Assembly: GCF_036194065.1 (NCBI RefSeq)
Contig: NZ_CP108095.1
Location: forward strand, 2,976,001 to 3,040,000
DNA: 64,000 bases
Origin: Streptomyces sp. NBC_00239
GTDB taxonomy: Bacteria > Actinomycetota > Actinomycetes > Streptomycetales > Streptomycetaceae
Reading direction: 5' to 3'
Part shown: piece by piece, positions 31,948 to 40,464 of the stretch
Position numbering within the stretch: position 1 is the stretch's first letter
How the letters are laid out: the number at the start of each line of letters is the position of its first letter
Made by a program: the position numbers and the translations under genes
The notes under the pieces: generated by a model
Told to the model about the DNA's origin: nothing
Seen by the model: the letters and a program-made list of their open reading frames with translations, nothing else
Database searches by the model: none

Positions 31948-31986
31948 AGCAGGGCCCCGCCCCGTGTGGCCGGGCGGGGCCCTGCT
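31948..31986 (-). terminator. Attenuator hairpin between dasA and dasB
   Basis: A perfect 15-bp stem: AGCAGGGCCCCGCCC (31948-31962) and its complement at 31972-31986, loop of 9 bases, starting just after the dasA stop. Such partial terminators let the binding protein be made in excess over the permeases. Confidence 0.8.
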
Positions 31987-31994
31987 CACTCAGG

Positions 31995-33284
31995 TCACTT
32001 GGTGTTGATGACCTTGTCGATCTCGGCGTCGGCGGCCTTGGCCGCGTCCTCGACCGACTTCTTGCCGGTGCCGATCTGGACGAGCATGGTCTGGAGGACC
32101 TTGGCCTTCTCGATCTGGCCCCAGCCCGGCGCGGTGGGAACGAACCACGAGGACTCGGCGGCGGTGGCCGCGACCTGGGTCTTCGGGTCGGCCTTCAGCG
32201 GCGCGAGGTCCGTCTTGTTGTTCGGGAGGTTGCCCTTGGCGATCAGGCCGGCCTGGCCCTTGGCGCCGGTGAAGGCGTTGATCCACTCCGCGGCCACGTC
32301 CTTGGCCTCGGACTTGGACGGGATCGCCAGGTCGGAGCCGCCGAGGAAGACGGGGAGGTTCTTGCCGTTCGGGCCGGGCATCACGAAGTTCTCGAGCTTC
32401 TCGGCGAGCTTGCCGACCTTGTCGCTCTCGGGGGCGGCCGCGGTGGCGCCCTCCCAGCCGGCGGCGAAGAGCGTCGCGGCGTTGCCCTGGCCGAACACGA
32501 CCGGACGGTCGGACTCGTCCTTGGTCTTGTCGCCGTGCATGTACTTGTCGAGGATCTCCTTGTACTGCTTGAGACCCTTCAGCGACTCGGCGGAGGACAG
32601 GGAGCCCTTCCACTGGCCGCCCTCGTTCTTCGCGATGGCGCCGCCGGCGTCGTAGACGAAGGACATCGCCGCGTACCAGTCCGGCGAGGGCTGGTACCAG
32701 GCGCTGAACTTGTCGCCCTTCTTCTGCTGGATGGCGTCGAGGGCCTTGGTCAGCTCGGCCCAGGTCTTCGGGGCGGTCTTGACGCCCGCCTCGGCGGCGA
32801 TGTCCTTGCGCCAGGTGCCCACGCGGCCACCGGCGTAGTAGGGGACGCCGTACGTCTTGCCCTCGTAGGTCACGGACTCCTTGAGGGCGTCCAGCCAGGA
32901 GGCGGAGTTGTCGAACTTCGAGGCGTCGACCTCGGAGAAGGCGCCGGTCGACATGTAGCCGATCATCTCGGAGTTGCCCATTTCGACAACGTCCGGGGCC
33001 TTGTCCGTGGCGAGCACGGCGTCGAGCTTGGCGTTCTTGTCCGGCCAGCCGTAGTACTCGTGCTTGATCTTGATGCCGGGGTGCTTCGCGACAATCGCGT
33101 CGTCGGCAGCCTTGACCAGGTCAGGCCAGTTGTTCTGGGCGTCGACCGTGAGCCATACGGTGAGCTCCTTGGCGGCGGAGGGCTTGTCGCCGCCGTCCTT
33201 CTTGCCTTCGTCCGAACCGCCACACGCCGCCAGGCCGATTACCATGCCCGCGACACCAACCGCCGCGATGAGCTTGCGCTTCAC
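31995..33284 (-). CDS. dasA: Chitobiose-binding lipoprotein DasA
   Basis: 429 residues from GTG 33284, preceded by GGAGAG. Lipoprotein signal VKRKLIAAVGVAGMVIGLAA with lipobox LAAC, Cys21 being the lipidated residue, followed by a charged linker (GGSDEGKKDGG). The rest is an extracellular solute-binding family 1 fold (MGNSEMIGYMSTGAF, WYQPSPDWYAAM, FVMPGPNGKNLPVFLGGSDLAIP). It captures chitobiose at the cell surface. Its promoter region has two dre sites, so it should be repressed by DasR and induced when GlcN-6-P accumulates. Confidence 0.95.
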   Translation of the reverse strand: MKRKLIAAVGVAGMVIGLAACGGSDEGKKDGGDKPSAAKELTVWLTVDAQNNWPDLVKAADDAIVAKHPGIKIKHEYYGWPDKNAKLDAVLATDKAPDVVEMGNSEMIGYMSTGAFSEVDASKFDNSASWLDALKESVTYEGKTYGVPYYAGGRVGTWRKDIAAEAGVKTAPKTWAELTKALDAIQQKKGDKFSAWYQPSPDWYAAMSFVYDAGGAIAKNEGGQWKGSLSSAESLKGLKQYKEILDKYMHGDKTKDESDRPVVFGQGNAATLFAAGWEGATAAAPESDKVGKLAEKLENFVMPGPNGKNLPVFLGGSDLAIPSKSEAKDVAAEWINAFTGAKGQAGLIAKGNLPNNKTDLAPLKADPKTQVAATAAESSWFVPTAPGWGQIEKAKVLQTMLVQIGTGKKSVEDAAKAADAEIDKVINTK

Positions 33285-33373
33285 GCCACTCTCCTCAGGG
33301 ATGCCTGCACTCCCCCTGCCCGCCGACGGTGACAATCGCCAAGTACTGCCCGTGGGGCCGGGATCTGATCCAT

Positions 33374-33389
33374 ATTGGTTTAGACCAGT
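33374..33389. promoter_or_regulatory. DasR operator dre1 upstream of dasA
   Basis: ATTGGTTTAGACCAGT, 90 bases upstream of the dasA GTG; matches ACTGGTCTAGACCACT at 13 of 16 bases. Confidence 0.85.
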
Positions 33390-33398
33390 AGCCTGGAG

Positions 33399-33414
33399 CT
33401 TGGCCTAGACCTTT
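33399..33414. promoter_or_regulatory. Weaker DasR operator dre2 upstream of dasA
   Basis: CTTGGCCTAGACCTTT, 25 bases (about 2.5 turns) beyond dre1 centre to centre. The central TTGG-CTAGACC core is kept. Two tandem sites suggest cooperative or looped repression. Confidence 0.65.
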
Positions 33415-33438
33415 GGGGGTGTCAAGGGTGTAATAAAC

Positions 33439-33470
33439 GAGGTGTCAGTCCGTTACCGGACCGACACCTC
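33439..33470. other. Strong hairpin between divergent dasA and dasR
   Basis: GAGGTGTC (33439-33446) with GACACCTC (33463-33470) and an inner GTCCG/CGGAC stem (33448-33452 with 33457-33461), one A-C mismatch and a TTAC loop. It lies 154 bases upstream of dasA and about 64 bases upstream of dasR, so it may be a terminator for antisense transcripts or a leader structure. Confidence 0.5.
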
Positions 33471-33534
33471 AGGGAGGGGCGAGGTCCGTGCTCCGGCCCG
33501 TGTCACGATGTGACCGCACACAACGGAGGAGCCG

Positions 33535-34338
33535 GTGACGGCAACGAGACTGGAGTCGGGAAGGCGGGCGGCGATGGCCACCGAAGGGGCGCTCACGGAG
33601 CCGGAGAGCGGGGCAGTCACTCGTACCGCGCGCGTGCCCAAGTACTACCGACTCAAGCGCCATTTGCTCGACATGACCGAAACCCTGCCCCCCGGCACCC
33701 CGGTACCCCCGGAGCGCACCCTGGCGGCGGAGTTCGACACCTCGCGCACCACTGTCCGGCAGGCCCTGCAGGAGCTCGTCGTGGAGGGCCGCCTGGAGCG
33801 CATCCAGGGCAAGGGCACCTTCGTCGCCAAGCCCAAGGTGTCCCAGCCGCTCCAACTCTCCTCGTACACCGAGGACATGAGGGCACAGGGCCTGGAGCCG
33901 ACCTCGCAGCTGCTGGACATCGGCTACGTGACGGCGGACGACACCCTGGCCGGTCTGCTCAAGATCGCCACCGGCGGCCGGGTGCTGCGCATCGAGCGCC
34001 TGCGACTGGCCAGCGGCGAGCCGATGGCCATCGAGACCACCCACCTTTCGGCCAAGCGCTTCCCGGCCCTGCGCCGCTCGCTCGTCAAGTACACCTCGCT
34101 CTACACCGCCCTCGCGGAGGTGTACGACGTCCGCCTCGCGGAGGCCGAGGAGACCATCGAGACCTCGCTGGCCACCCCCCGCGAGGCCGGGCTGCTGGGC
34201 ACCGACGTCGGCCTTCCGATGCTGATGCTCTCGCGGCACTCCCTGGACGCCGAGGGCGAACCCGTGGAGTGGGTGCGCTCGGTCTACCGCGGCGACCGCT
34301 ACAAGTTCGTCGCCAGGCTCCAGCGCCCCGCCGTCTGA
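33535..34338 (+). CDS. dasR: GntR/HutC-family global regulator DasR
   Basis: 267 residues from GTG 33535, which has GGAGGA seven bases upstream; the ATG at 33574 would give 254 residues, the length I recall for S. coelicolor DasR. Winged helix: [39 protein letters not shown] and [16 protein letters not shown]. The UTRA effector domain (about 100-260) binds GlcN-6-P, which releases DNA. DasR represses chitin and GlcNAc uptake and use and links nutrient state to development and antibiotics. Divergent from dasA across two dre sites. Confidence 0.96.
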   Translation: MTATRLESGRRAAMATEGALTEPESGAVTRTARVPKYYRLKRHLLDMTETLPPGTPVPPERTLAAEFDTSRTTVRQALQELVVEGRLERIQGKGTFVAKPKVSQPLQLSSYTEDMRAQGLEPTSQLLDIGYVTADDTLAGLLKIATGGRVLRIERLRLASGEPMAIETTHLSAKRFPALRRSLVKYTSLYTALAEVYDVRLAEAEETIETSLATPREAGLLGTDVGLPMLMLSRHSLDAEGEPVEWVRSVYRGDRYKFVARLQRPAV

Positions 34339-34443
34339 TCCGTCGGCCACCCCGCCACCGGATCACGGCCGGGGGCTTTCGTCGGCGGCCGGCTCCCCGT
34401 AGATTCCTGCGATCACGCAGATGATCAACGAGGGGACGAGGCC

Positions 34444-36711
34444 ATGCCGGAACCTGGATCAACGGGAACAGAACGGAACACGGCGGGTTCGGCCGGAACG
34501 CCGGACTCGCCGTCTCCTGCGGAACGCATGACACCCAAGTCGATCGCCGTCTGGTCGCTCGTCGCCCTGGTGGGCGCCGCCGGCTGGGCGGTGCTCGCGC
34601 TCTCCCGCGGCGAGGAGATCTCCGCCGCGTGGATGCTGGCCGCGGCCCTGGGCTCGTACGCCATCGCCTACCGCTTCTACTCGCGCTTCCTGGCCCGCCG
34701 GGTCCTCAAGGTCGACAAGACCCGCGCCACCCCCGCCGAACGCCTTGACAACGGTGTCGACTTCCACCCGACCGACCGGCGCGTGCTGTTCGGCCACCAC
34801 TTCGCGGCCGTGGCCGGGGCCGGCCCGCTGGTCGGCCCGGTGCTCGCCGCGCAGATGGGCTACCTGCCCGGAACGATCTGGATCGTGGCGGGCGTGATCT
34901 TCGCCGGCGCCGTCCAGGACATGGTCACGCTCTTCTTCTCGACCCGGCGCGACGGCCGTTCGCTCGGCCAGATGGCCCGGGAGGAGATCGGGCCGTTCGG
35001 CGGCGCGGCCGCGCTCATCGCGGTCTTCGCCATCATGATCATCCTGCTGGCGGTGCTGGCACTGATCATCGTCAACGCGCTCTCGCACTCGCCGTGGGGC
35101 GTCTTCTCCATCGGCATGACCATCCCGATCGCCCTGTTCATGGGCGTCTACCTGCGCATCCTGCGCCCGGGCCGGGTCACCGAGGTCTCCCTCATCGGGG
35201 TCGCCCTGCTGCTGCTCGCCATCGTCGCGGGCGGCTGGGTCGCCGAGTCCTCGCTCGCGGACTTCTTCACGCTGGAGAAGGAGACCCTGGTCATCTGGAT
35301 GGTCGCGTACGGCTTCCTGGCCTCGGTGCTGCCGGTGTGGCTGCTGCTCGCGCCGCGCGACTACCTCTCCACCTTCATGAAGGTGGGCACCATCGCGCTG
35401 CTCGCCATCGGCGTGGTCGTCGCCATGCCCACCCTGAAGATGCCCGCCGTCACGGACTTCGCGAGCCGCGGCGACGGCCCGGTCTTCGCCGGCTCGATGT
35501 TCCCGTTCGTCTTCATCACGATCGCCTGCGGCGCGCTCTCCGGCTTCCACTCCCTGGTCTCCTCGGGCACCACCCCGAAGATGATCCAGAAGGAGACCCA
35601 GGTCCGGATGATCGGCTACGGCGCGATGCTGACCGAGTCGTTCGTCGCGATCATGGCGATGATCGCCGCCTGCATCATCGAGCCCGGCCTGTTCTTCGCG
35701 GTGAACTCCCCGCCCGGCGTGGTCGGCACCACCGTCGAGAGCGCCTCGCAGGCGGTCGGCGCGTTCGGCTTCAGCATCTCCCCCGCCGATCTGGCGCAGG
35801 CCGCCAAGGACGTGGAGGAGTCGACGCTGCTCTCCCGGACCGGCGGCGCGCCGACGTTCGCACTCGGAATGTCCCAGATCTTCTCATCGATCTTCGGCGG
35901 CGCCTCCATGAAGGCGTTCTGGTACCACTTCGCGATCATGTTCGAGGCGCTGTTCATCCTCACCACGCTCGACGCGGGCACCCGCGTCGGCCGCTTCATG
36001 CTCCAGGACACCCTGGGCAACGTGGCCAAGCCCTTCAAGCAGATCAGCTGGAAGCCGGGCGTGTGGATCACCAGCGCGCTGGTCGTCGGCGCCTGGGGCT
36101 ACTTCCTGTGGGTGGGCGTGAAGGACCCGCTGGGCGGCATCAACCAGCTCTTCCCGCTGTTCGGGATCGCGAACCAGCTGCTCGCCGCGGTGGCCCTGGC
36201 GGTCTGCACGACGCTGCTCGTCAAGTCCGGCCGCCTCAAGTGGGCCTGGGTGACGGCGGTCCCGCTGGCCTGGGACGCGACCGTCACCCTCACCGCCAGT
36301 TGGCAGAAGGTCTTCTCGGAGGACCCGCGGGTGGGCTTCTTCGCCCAGCGCGACAAGTTCCAGGCCGGCATCGACGCCGACAAGGTGCTGCCGCCCGCCA
36401 AGACCATGGGCGAGATGCACACGGTCGTCACCAACGCCACCGTGGACGGGGTGCTGTCGGCCCTGTTCGCGCTGCTCATCGTCGTCGTCCTGGTGGACGC
36501 GGCCCGGGTCTGCGTCAGGGCCGTCCGCCGCCCCGCGACGGTCACCCTCCACGAGACGCCGTACGTGCGCTCCGCGATCGTCGCCCCGGCCGGGCTCTTC
36601 CCCACCAAGGAGGAGAAGGCCGAACTGGCCCAGGCCGCCCTGGTCGGCGGCGTGCCGGACGGCGACGGCAGGGGCGACGGCGGCCGGTCCCGGGAATCCG
36701 TCTCGTCATGA
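34444..36711 (+). CDS. cstA: CstA-family carbon-starvation/pyruvate transporter
   Basis: 755 residues with about 16-18 membrane helices. CstA signatures: FHPTDRRVLFGHHFAAVAGAGPLVGPVLAAQMGYLPGTIW (read in two parts near residues 100-140), SGTTPKMIQKETQVRMIGYGAMLTE, and TTLDAGTRVGRFMLQDTLGN. In E. coli CstA and its paralogue BtsT carry pyruvate or peptides. It starts at ATG 34444 after GAGGGGACGAG. It overlaps the small ybdD-like gene by ATGA. It lies 105 bases after dasR on the same strand, so read-through control is possible. Confidence 0.95.
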   Translation: MPEPGSTGTERNTAGSAGTPDSPSPAERMTPKSIAVWSLVALVGAAGWAVLALSRGEEISAAWMLAAALGSYAIAYRFYSRFLARRVLKVDKTRATPAERLDNGVDFHPTDRRVLFGHHFAAVAGAGPLVGPVLAAQMGYLPGTIWIVAGVIFAGAVQDMVTLFFSTRRDGRSLGQMAREEIGPFGGAAALIAVFAIMIILLAVLALIIVNALSHSPWGVFSIGMTIPIALFMGVYLRILRPGRVTEVSLIGVALLLLAIVAGGWVAESSLADFFTLEKETLVIWMVAYGFLASVLPVWLLLAPRDYLSTFMKVGTIALLAIGVVVAMPTLKMPAVTDFASRGDGPVFAGSMFPFVFITIACGALSGFHSLVSSGTTPKMIQKETQVRMIGYGAMLTESFVAIMAMIAACIIEPGLFFAVNSPPGVVGTTVESASQAVGAFGFSISPADLAQAAKDVEESTLLSRTGGAPTFALGMSQIFSSIFGGASMKAFWYHFAIMFEALFILTTLDAGTRVGRFMLQDTLGNVAKPFKQISWKPGVWITSALVVGAWGYFLWVGVKDPLGGINQLFPLFGIANQLLAAVALAVCTTLLVKSGRLKWAWVTAVPLAWDATVTLTASWQKVFSEDPRVGFFAQRDKFQAGIDADKVLPPAKTMGEMHTVVTNATVDGVLSALFALLIVVVLVDAARVCVRAVRRPATVTLHETPYVRSAIVAPAGLFPTKEEKAELAQAALVGGVPDGDGRGDGGRSRESVSS

Positions 36712-36902
36712 CCGCCCGCGAGGTGCTCGCCCGGATCCGCTTCCACGTCCGCGAGTTCACCGGCGAGGCGGCGTACGACCGGTACGTCGCCCACGCCCGC
36801 GGCCACGACCCGGACGCCGAGGTCATGACCCGCCGCGCCTTCGAGCGGGCCCGCACGGACGCCCGCGAGGCGGACCCGCGGGAGGGCTTCCGCTGCTGCT
36901 GA
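36708..36902 (+). CDS. YbdD/YjiX-family small protein (CstA partner)
   Basis: 64 residues, overlapping the cstA stop by ATGA and so translationally coupled. MTAREVLARIRFHVREFTG, AAYDRYVAHARGHDPDAEV and the ending EGFRCC are the DUF466 pattern, whose members always follow cstA-type genes. It has no membrane segment; it may help or regulate the transporter. A terminator follows 16 bases after the stop. Confidence 0.92.
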   Translation: MTAREVLARIRFHVREFTGEAAYDRYVAHARGHDPDAEVMTRRAFERARTDAREADPREGFRCC

Positions 36903-36917
36903 GGTACGTACGTACGC

Positions 36918-36950
36918 AGGGCCCCGCCGGACCTGGTCCGGTGGGGCCCT
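36918..36950 (+). terminator. Terminator after cstA-ybdD
   Basis: Stem AGGGCCCCGCCGGA (36918-36931) and TCCGGTGGGGCCCT (36937-36950), one G-U pair, with a 5-base loop, followed by CTTG. A TACGTACGTACG repeat precedes it. Confidence 0.8.
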
Positions 36951-36959
36951 CTTGCGTGC

Positions 36960-37543
36960 TCAGCGCACCCAGTCCTTGAGAGGCTCGGTGTGGAGGGTGA
37001 TGCCGACCGGGTCTGGCAGCTCGACGTCCTTCCCGAAGGGGACAATGTGGACGTCCTCGTAGCGCCCCCCGTCCGGCTCACTGAAGACGGTCACCTCGCG
37101 GACCTCCCGGTCGACAAGCAGATAGACAGGGATTCCGGCCCGCGCATAGGCGAGGGGCTTCTCCCTCCGATCACGCCCGTCAGTGTCGGAGTCGTACGAC
37201 GTGACCTCGACCACCATCAGGACCGGAGCAGGGTCGGCCCATTCCCCCTGACCGACGAAGGAGTCATCCGGCGCGAGGCACCCGCCCGGTCGCGCACGAC
37301 CCGACCGGTAATCGCCGACCGCCAGTCCCCGTTCGGCGTGGAGCCACAGCTCGGGCCGGTGCTGCATACAGATACGGGCGAGCCACAGAACGATTCGGTC
37401 GTGATCCCGTCCTGCATTGCCTTGACCCCCAGCTTCCCGCCGATCAACTCCAGTCTCAGCCCCTCGATCTCTCGAGCGGCTATACGGGCGAGAATCTCGA
37501 ACTCTTCAGTCAGGATCTGGGGACGTTCAACCATGACGGTCAT
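36960..37543 (-). pseudogene. Frameshifted Uma2-family (DUF820) nuclease-like gene
   Basis: The N-terminal part starts at 37543 (MTVMVERPQILTEEFEI) and reads to MQDGI, where it loses the family sequence. A different frame then resumes with RIVLWLARICMQHRPELWL and runs to the stop at 36960 with the usual VVEVTSYDSDTDGRDRREKP, DREVREVTVFSEPDGG and TEPLKDWVR. The break is at about 37405, where deleting one base explains it (GGGATCACG where GGGAATCACG would keep frame). Uma2 proteins are Cas4/RecB-like PD-(D/E)XK-fold proteins, very numerous in Streptomyces. Either a recent inactivation or a sequencing error; the downstream part alone (ATG 37367) would make a 135-residue fragment. Confidence 0.85.
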
Positions 37544-37740
37544 GCCTCGCTCGCCTTCCGCGACGGTGCTGCTTCGACGATAGCGCCGCCCGCCGACACC
37601 CGTCCCCCGCGCGCGGGTGCGCACGCCCGACCTGCGGCGGACCGGCCTTCGCGCGCGCCCGGAAGGGTGAACTGAGGCCCGCCAAAGGCCCCGGACACCC
37701 ACCCGCCGTCTCGATCCGTAGCCGCGCGGATACACGGCCG

Positions 37741-37788
37741 ACACAACATCTAGGGGGTCGCACGCGAGGCTGCCCCCACATGTATGCT
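37741..37788 (+). promoter_or_regulatory. nrdA: Candidate nrdAB promoter with a possible NrdR box
   Basis: TGTATGCT at 37781-37788 gives an extended -10 (TATGCT), placing the start of transcription at the first base of the riboswitch. ACACAACATCTAGGGG (37741-37756) shares about 11 of 16 positions with the NrdR-box pattern. I could not find the usual second box about 31 bases away. Confidence 0.3.
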
Positions 37789-37794
37789 CATCCT

Positions 37795-37896
37795 CGCTGT
37801 CGTCGTAGGGGAATCCGGTGCGAATCCGGAACTGTCCCGCAACGGTATGAGATGCACTGATCTGTGCAATGCGAGTCCGAAGACCTGCCGACAGCG
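37795..37896 (+). ncRNA. Cobalamin (adenosylcobalamin) riboswitch
   Basis: The B12 box AGTCCGAAGACCTGCCGA lies at 37874-37891. The conserved upstream core is GGGGAATCCGGTGCGAATCC (37808-37827), followed by GGAACTGTCCCGCAACGG. The closing P1 helix is explicit: CGCTGTCG (37795-37802) pairs with CGACAGCG (37889-37896). It controls nrdAB; in S. coelicolor the same riboswitch shuts off the oxygen-dependent class Ia enzyme when B12 is present to support the class II (NrdJ) enzyme. Confidence 0.95.
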
Positions 37897-38073
37897 CACC
37901 CGGGTCGACCGAACCGGGTCCAGACACGTCCGGGTCTCGCGGGTTGGGCCGGCGGACGCCATGCGGGGACGCACTGCCCGCCCTGCCACGGGCGGTTGCT
38001 CTCGTCATCTCCGCATGCGCGCTCGCGCCCCGCTTCCGCAGCGACACGGGCCGAGCGAGGGAGAGCCCCCACC

Positions 38074-40464
38074 GTGACCATCGCGCCCGCCGCACCGCGC
38101 GCCGAGTCCGACCAGCCCGAGGCCGAAGGCCCCGGCGCCGCGCTGCTGCGCACCCTCACCGACCTCACCGCCGACCTCCCGGACACCGACCCCGGCCGGG
38201 TCGCCGCCGCCGCCCTGCGCGGCCGCAGCGCCGCCGCGGACGAGGCCGAGCTGCGCGGCCTGGCGACCGAGGCGGCGGCGGGGCTCATCTCCGAGGACCC
38301 GGCGTACTCCCGGCTCGCCGCCCGTCTGCTCACCCTCGCCATCGCGGACGAGGCCGCCGGCCAGGGCGCGACCTCCTTCTCGGCCTCCGTCGAGGTGGGC
38401 CACCGCGAGGGCCTCATCGCGGACCGCACCGCGGAGTTCGTCCGCACCCACGCCACCCGGCTGGACGCGCTGGTCGAACTCTCCCTCTCCGACGGCGCCG
38501 ACGACCGCTTCGGCTTCTTCGGCCTGCGCACCCTGCACAGCCGCTACCTGCTGCGCCACCCGATCACCCGCCAGGTCGTCGAGACCCCGCAGCACTTCAT
38601 GCTCCGCGTGGCGTGCGGCCTCGCGGAGGACGACAGCCTGCGCGCGGTGGAGGAAGTGGCCTCGCTGTACCGGCTGATGAGCCGCCTGGACTACCTGCCG
38701 TCCTCCCCCACCCTGTTCAACTCGGGCACCCGGCACCCGCAGATGTCCTCCTGCTACCTGCTGGACTCCCCGCTCGACGAGCTCGACTCGATCTACGACC
38801 GCTACCACCAGGTCGCGCGCCTGTCGAAGCACGCCGGCGGCATCGGCCTGTCGTACTCCCGCATCCGCGCCCGCGGCTCGCTGATCCGCGGCACCAACGG
38901 TCACTCCAACGGCATCGTCCCGTTCCTGAAGACCCTCGACGCCTCCGTCGCGGCGGTCAACCAGGGCGGCCGGCGCAAGGGCGCGGCCGCGGTCTACCTG
39001 GAGACCTGGCACGCGGACATCGAGGAGTTCCTGGAGCTGCGCGACAACACCGGTGAGGACGCCCGGCGCACGCACAACCTGAACCTCGCGCACTGGATCC
39101 CGGACGAGTTCATGCGCCGCGTGAACTCCGACGGCCAGTGGTCGCTGTTCTCCCCGGCCGACGTGCCGGAGCTGGTCGACCTGTACGGCGACGAGTTCGA
39201 CGAGGCCTACCGCAAGGCCGAGGCCTCGGGCCTGGCGAAGAAGAGCATGCCGGCGCGCGACCTGTACGGCCGCATGATGCGCACCCTCGCGCAGACCGGC
39301 CAGGGCTGGATGACGTTCAAGGACGCCTCCAACCGGACCGCGAACCAGACCGCCCTGCCCGGCAGCGTGGTCCACTCCTCGAACCTCTGCACCGAGATCA
39401 TCGAGGTGACCAACGACGGCGAGACCGCGGTCTGCAACCTGGGCTCGGTCAACCTGGGCGCGTTCGTGCTCGCCGAGACCGGCGAGATGGACTGGGAGCG
39501 GCTGGACGAGACCGTCCGCACCGCCGTGACCTTCCTCGACCGGGTCGTGGACATCAACTTCTACCCGACCGAGCAGGCCGGCCGCTCGAACGCCCGCTGG
39601 CGTCCGGTGGGCCTGGGCGCGATGGGACTCCAGGACGTCTTCTTCAAGCTGCGCCTGCCCTTCGACTCGGCCGAGGCCAAGGCCCTGTCGACGAAGATCT
39701 CCGAGCGGATCATGCTGGCCGCGTACGAGGCGTCCACCGACCTCGCCGAGCGCAATGGACCGCTCCCGGCGTGGGCCGAGACCCGTACCGCGCAGGGCGT
39801 GCTGCACCCGGACCACTACGAGGTCGAGCGCCACTGGCCGGAGCGCTGGGACGCACTGCGCGCCCGGATGGCGACGACCGGCCTGCGCAACTCGCTGCTG
39901 CTGGCCATCGCGCCGACCGCCACGATCGCCTCGATCGCGGGCGTGTACGAGTGCATCGAGCCGCAGGTCTCCAACCTCTTCAAGCGCGAGACGCTCAGCG
40001 GCGAGTTCCTCCAGGTCAACGGCTACCTGGTCGAGGAGCTCAAGGCGCTCGGCGTGTGGGACGCGCAGACCCGCGAGGCGCTGCGCGAGTCCAGCGGCTC
40101 GGTGCAGGGCTTCGGCTGGATCCCCGCGGAGGTCCGCGAGCTGTACCGCACCGCGTGGGAGATCCCGCAGCGCGGCCTGATCGACATGGCGGCGGCCCGT
40201 ACGCCGTTCCTCGACCAGAGCCAGTCGCTGAACCTGTTCCTGGAGACGCCCACCATCGGCAAGCTCAGCTCGATGTACGCGTACGCCTGGAAGCAGGGTC
40301 TGAAGACCACCTACTACCTGCGCTCGCGTCCGGCGACGAAGATCGCCCGCGCCGCGTCCGGGTCCGCCGTCCCGGCGGCCGTGACCGAACTCCCGCAGGC
40401 CGTCGACGCCGATGCGCTGGCCTGCTCCCTTGAGAACCCCGAGTCCTGCGAGGCCTGCCAGTAA
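38074..40464 (+). CDS. nrdA: Class Ia ribonucleoside-diphosphate reductase, large subunit
   Basis: 796 residues from GTG 38074, preceded by GCGAGGGAGAG. Reduces ribonucleoside diphosphates to deoxy forms. Active-site residues match E. coli NrdA: MSSCYLLD (cysteine of the redox pair), SSNLCTEIIEV (radical Cys with Asn and Glu), AVCNLGSVNLG (partner Cys) and the C-terminal redox pair in ESCEACQ. The first 100 residues have an ATP-cone-like length but low conservation. It overlaps nrdB by TAATG. Behind a B12 riboswitch, so probably expressed only when coenzyme B12 is scarce. Confidence 0.97.
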   Translation: MTIAPAAPRAESDQPEAEGPGAALLRTLTDLTADLPDTDPGRVAAAALRGRSAAADEAELRGLATEAAAGLISEDPAYSRLAARLLTLAIADEAAGQGATSFSASVEVGHREGLIADRTAEFVRTHATRLDALVELSLSDGADDRFGFFGLRTLHSRYLLRHPITRQVVETPQHFMLRVACGLAEDDSLRAVEEVASLYRLMSRLDYLPSSPTLFNSGTRHPQMSSCYLLDSPLDELDSIYDRYHQVARLSKHAGGIGLSYSRIRARGSLIRGTNGHSNGIVPFLKTLDASVAAVNQGGRRKGAAAVYLETWHADIEEFLELRDNTGEDARRTHNLNLAHWIPDEFMRRVNSDGQWSLFSPADVPELVDLYGDEFDEAYRKAEASGLAKKSMPARDLYGRMMRTLAQTGQGWMTFKDASNRTANQTALPGSVVHSSNLCTEIIEVTNDGETAVCNLGSVNLGAFVLAETGEMDWERLDETVRTAVTFLDRVVDINFYPTEQAGRSNARWRPVGLGAMGLQDVFFKLRLPFDSAEAKALSTKISERIMLAAYEASTDLAERNGPLPAWAETRTAQGVLHPDHYEVERHWPERWDALRARMATTGLRNSLLLAIAPTATIASIAGVYECIEPQVSNLFKRETLSGEFLQVNGYLVEELKALGVWDAQTREALRESSGSVQGFGWIPAEVRELYRTAWEIPQRGLIDMAAARTPFLDQSQSLNLFLETPTIGKLSSMYAYAWKQGLKTTYYLRSRPATKIARAASGSAVPAAVTELPQAVDADALACSLENPESCEACQ

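Larger units (their letters stand above)
37544..38073 (+). promoter_or_regulatory. 530-base gene-free region upstream of nrdA
   Basis: It holds the shared Uma2/nrd upstream region, a candidate promoter near 37741-37788 and the cobalamin riboswitch at 37795-37896. About 177 bases of leader up to the nrdA GTG follow. The leader between 37900 and 38030 is rich in short GGGTC/GACCC repeats that could form alternative structures. No gene is supported. Confidence 0.7.

Noticed and set aside
37757..37795. Second NrdR box about 31 bases from the one at 37741
   Set aside because: No 16-base match better than chance at the expected spacing.
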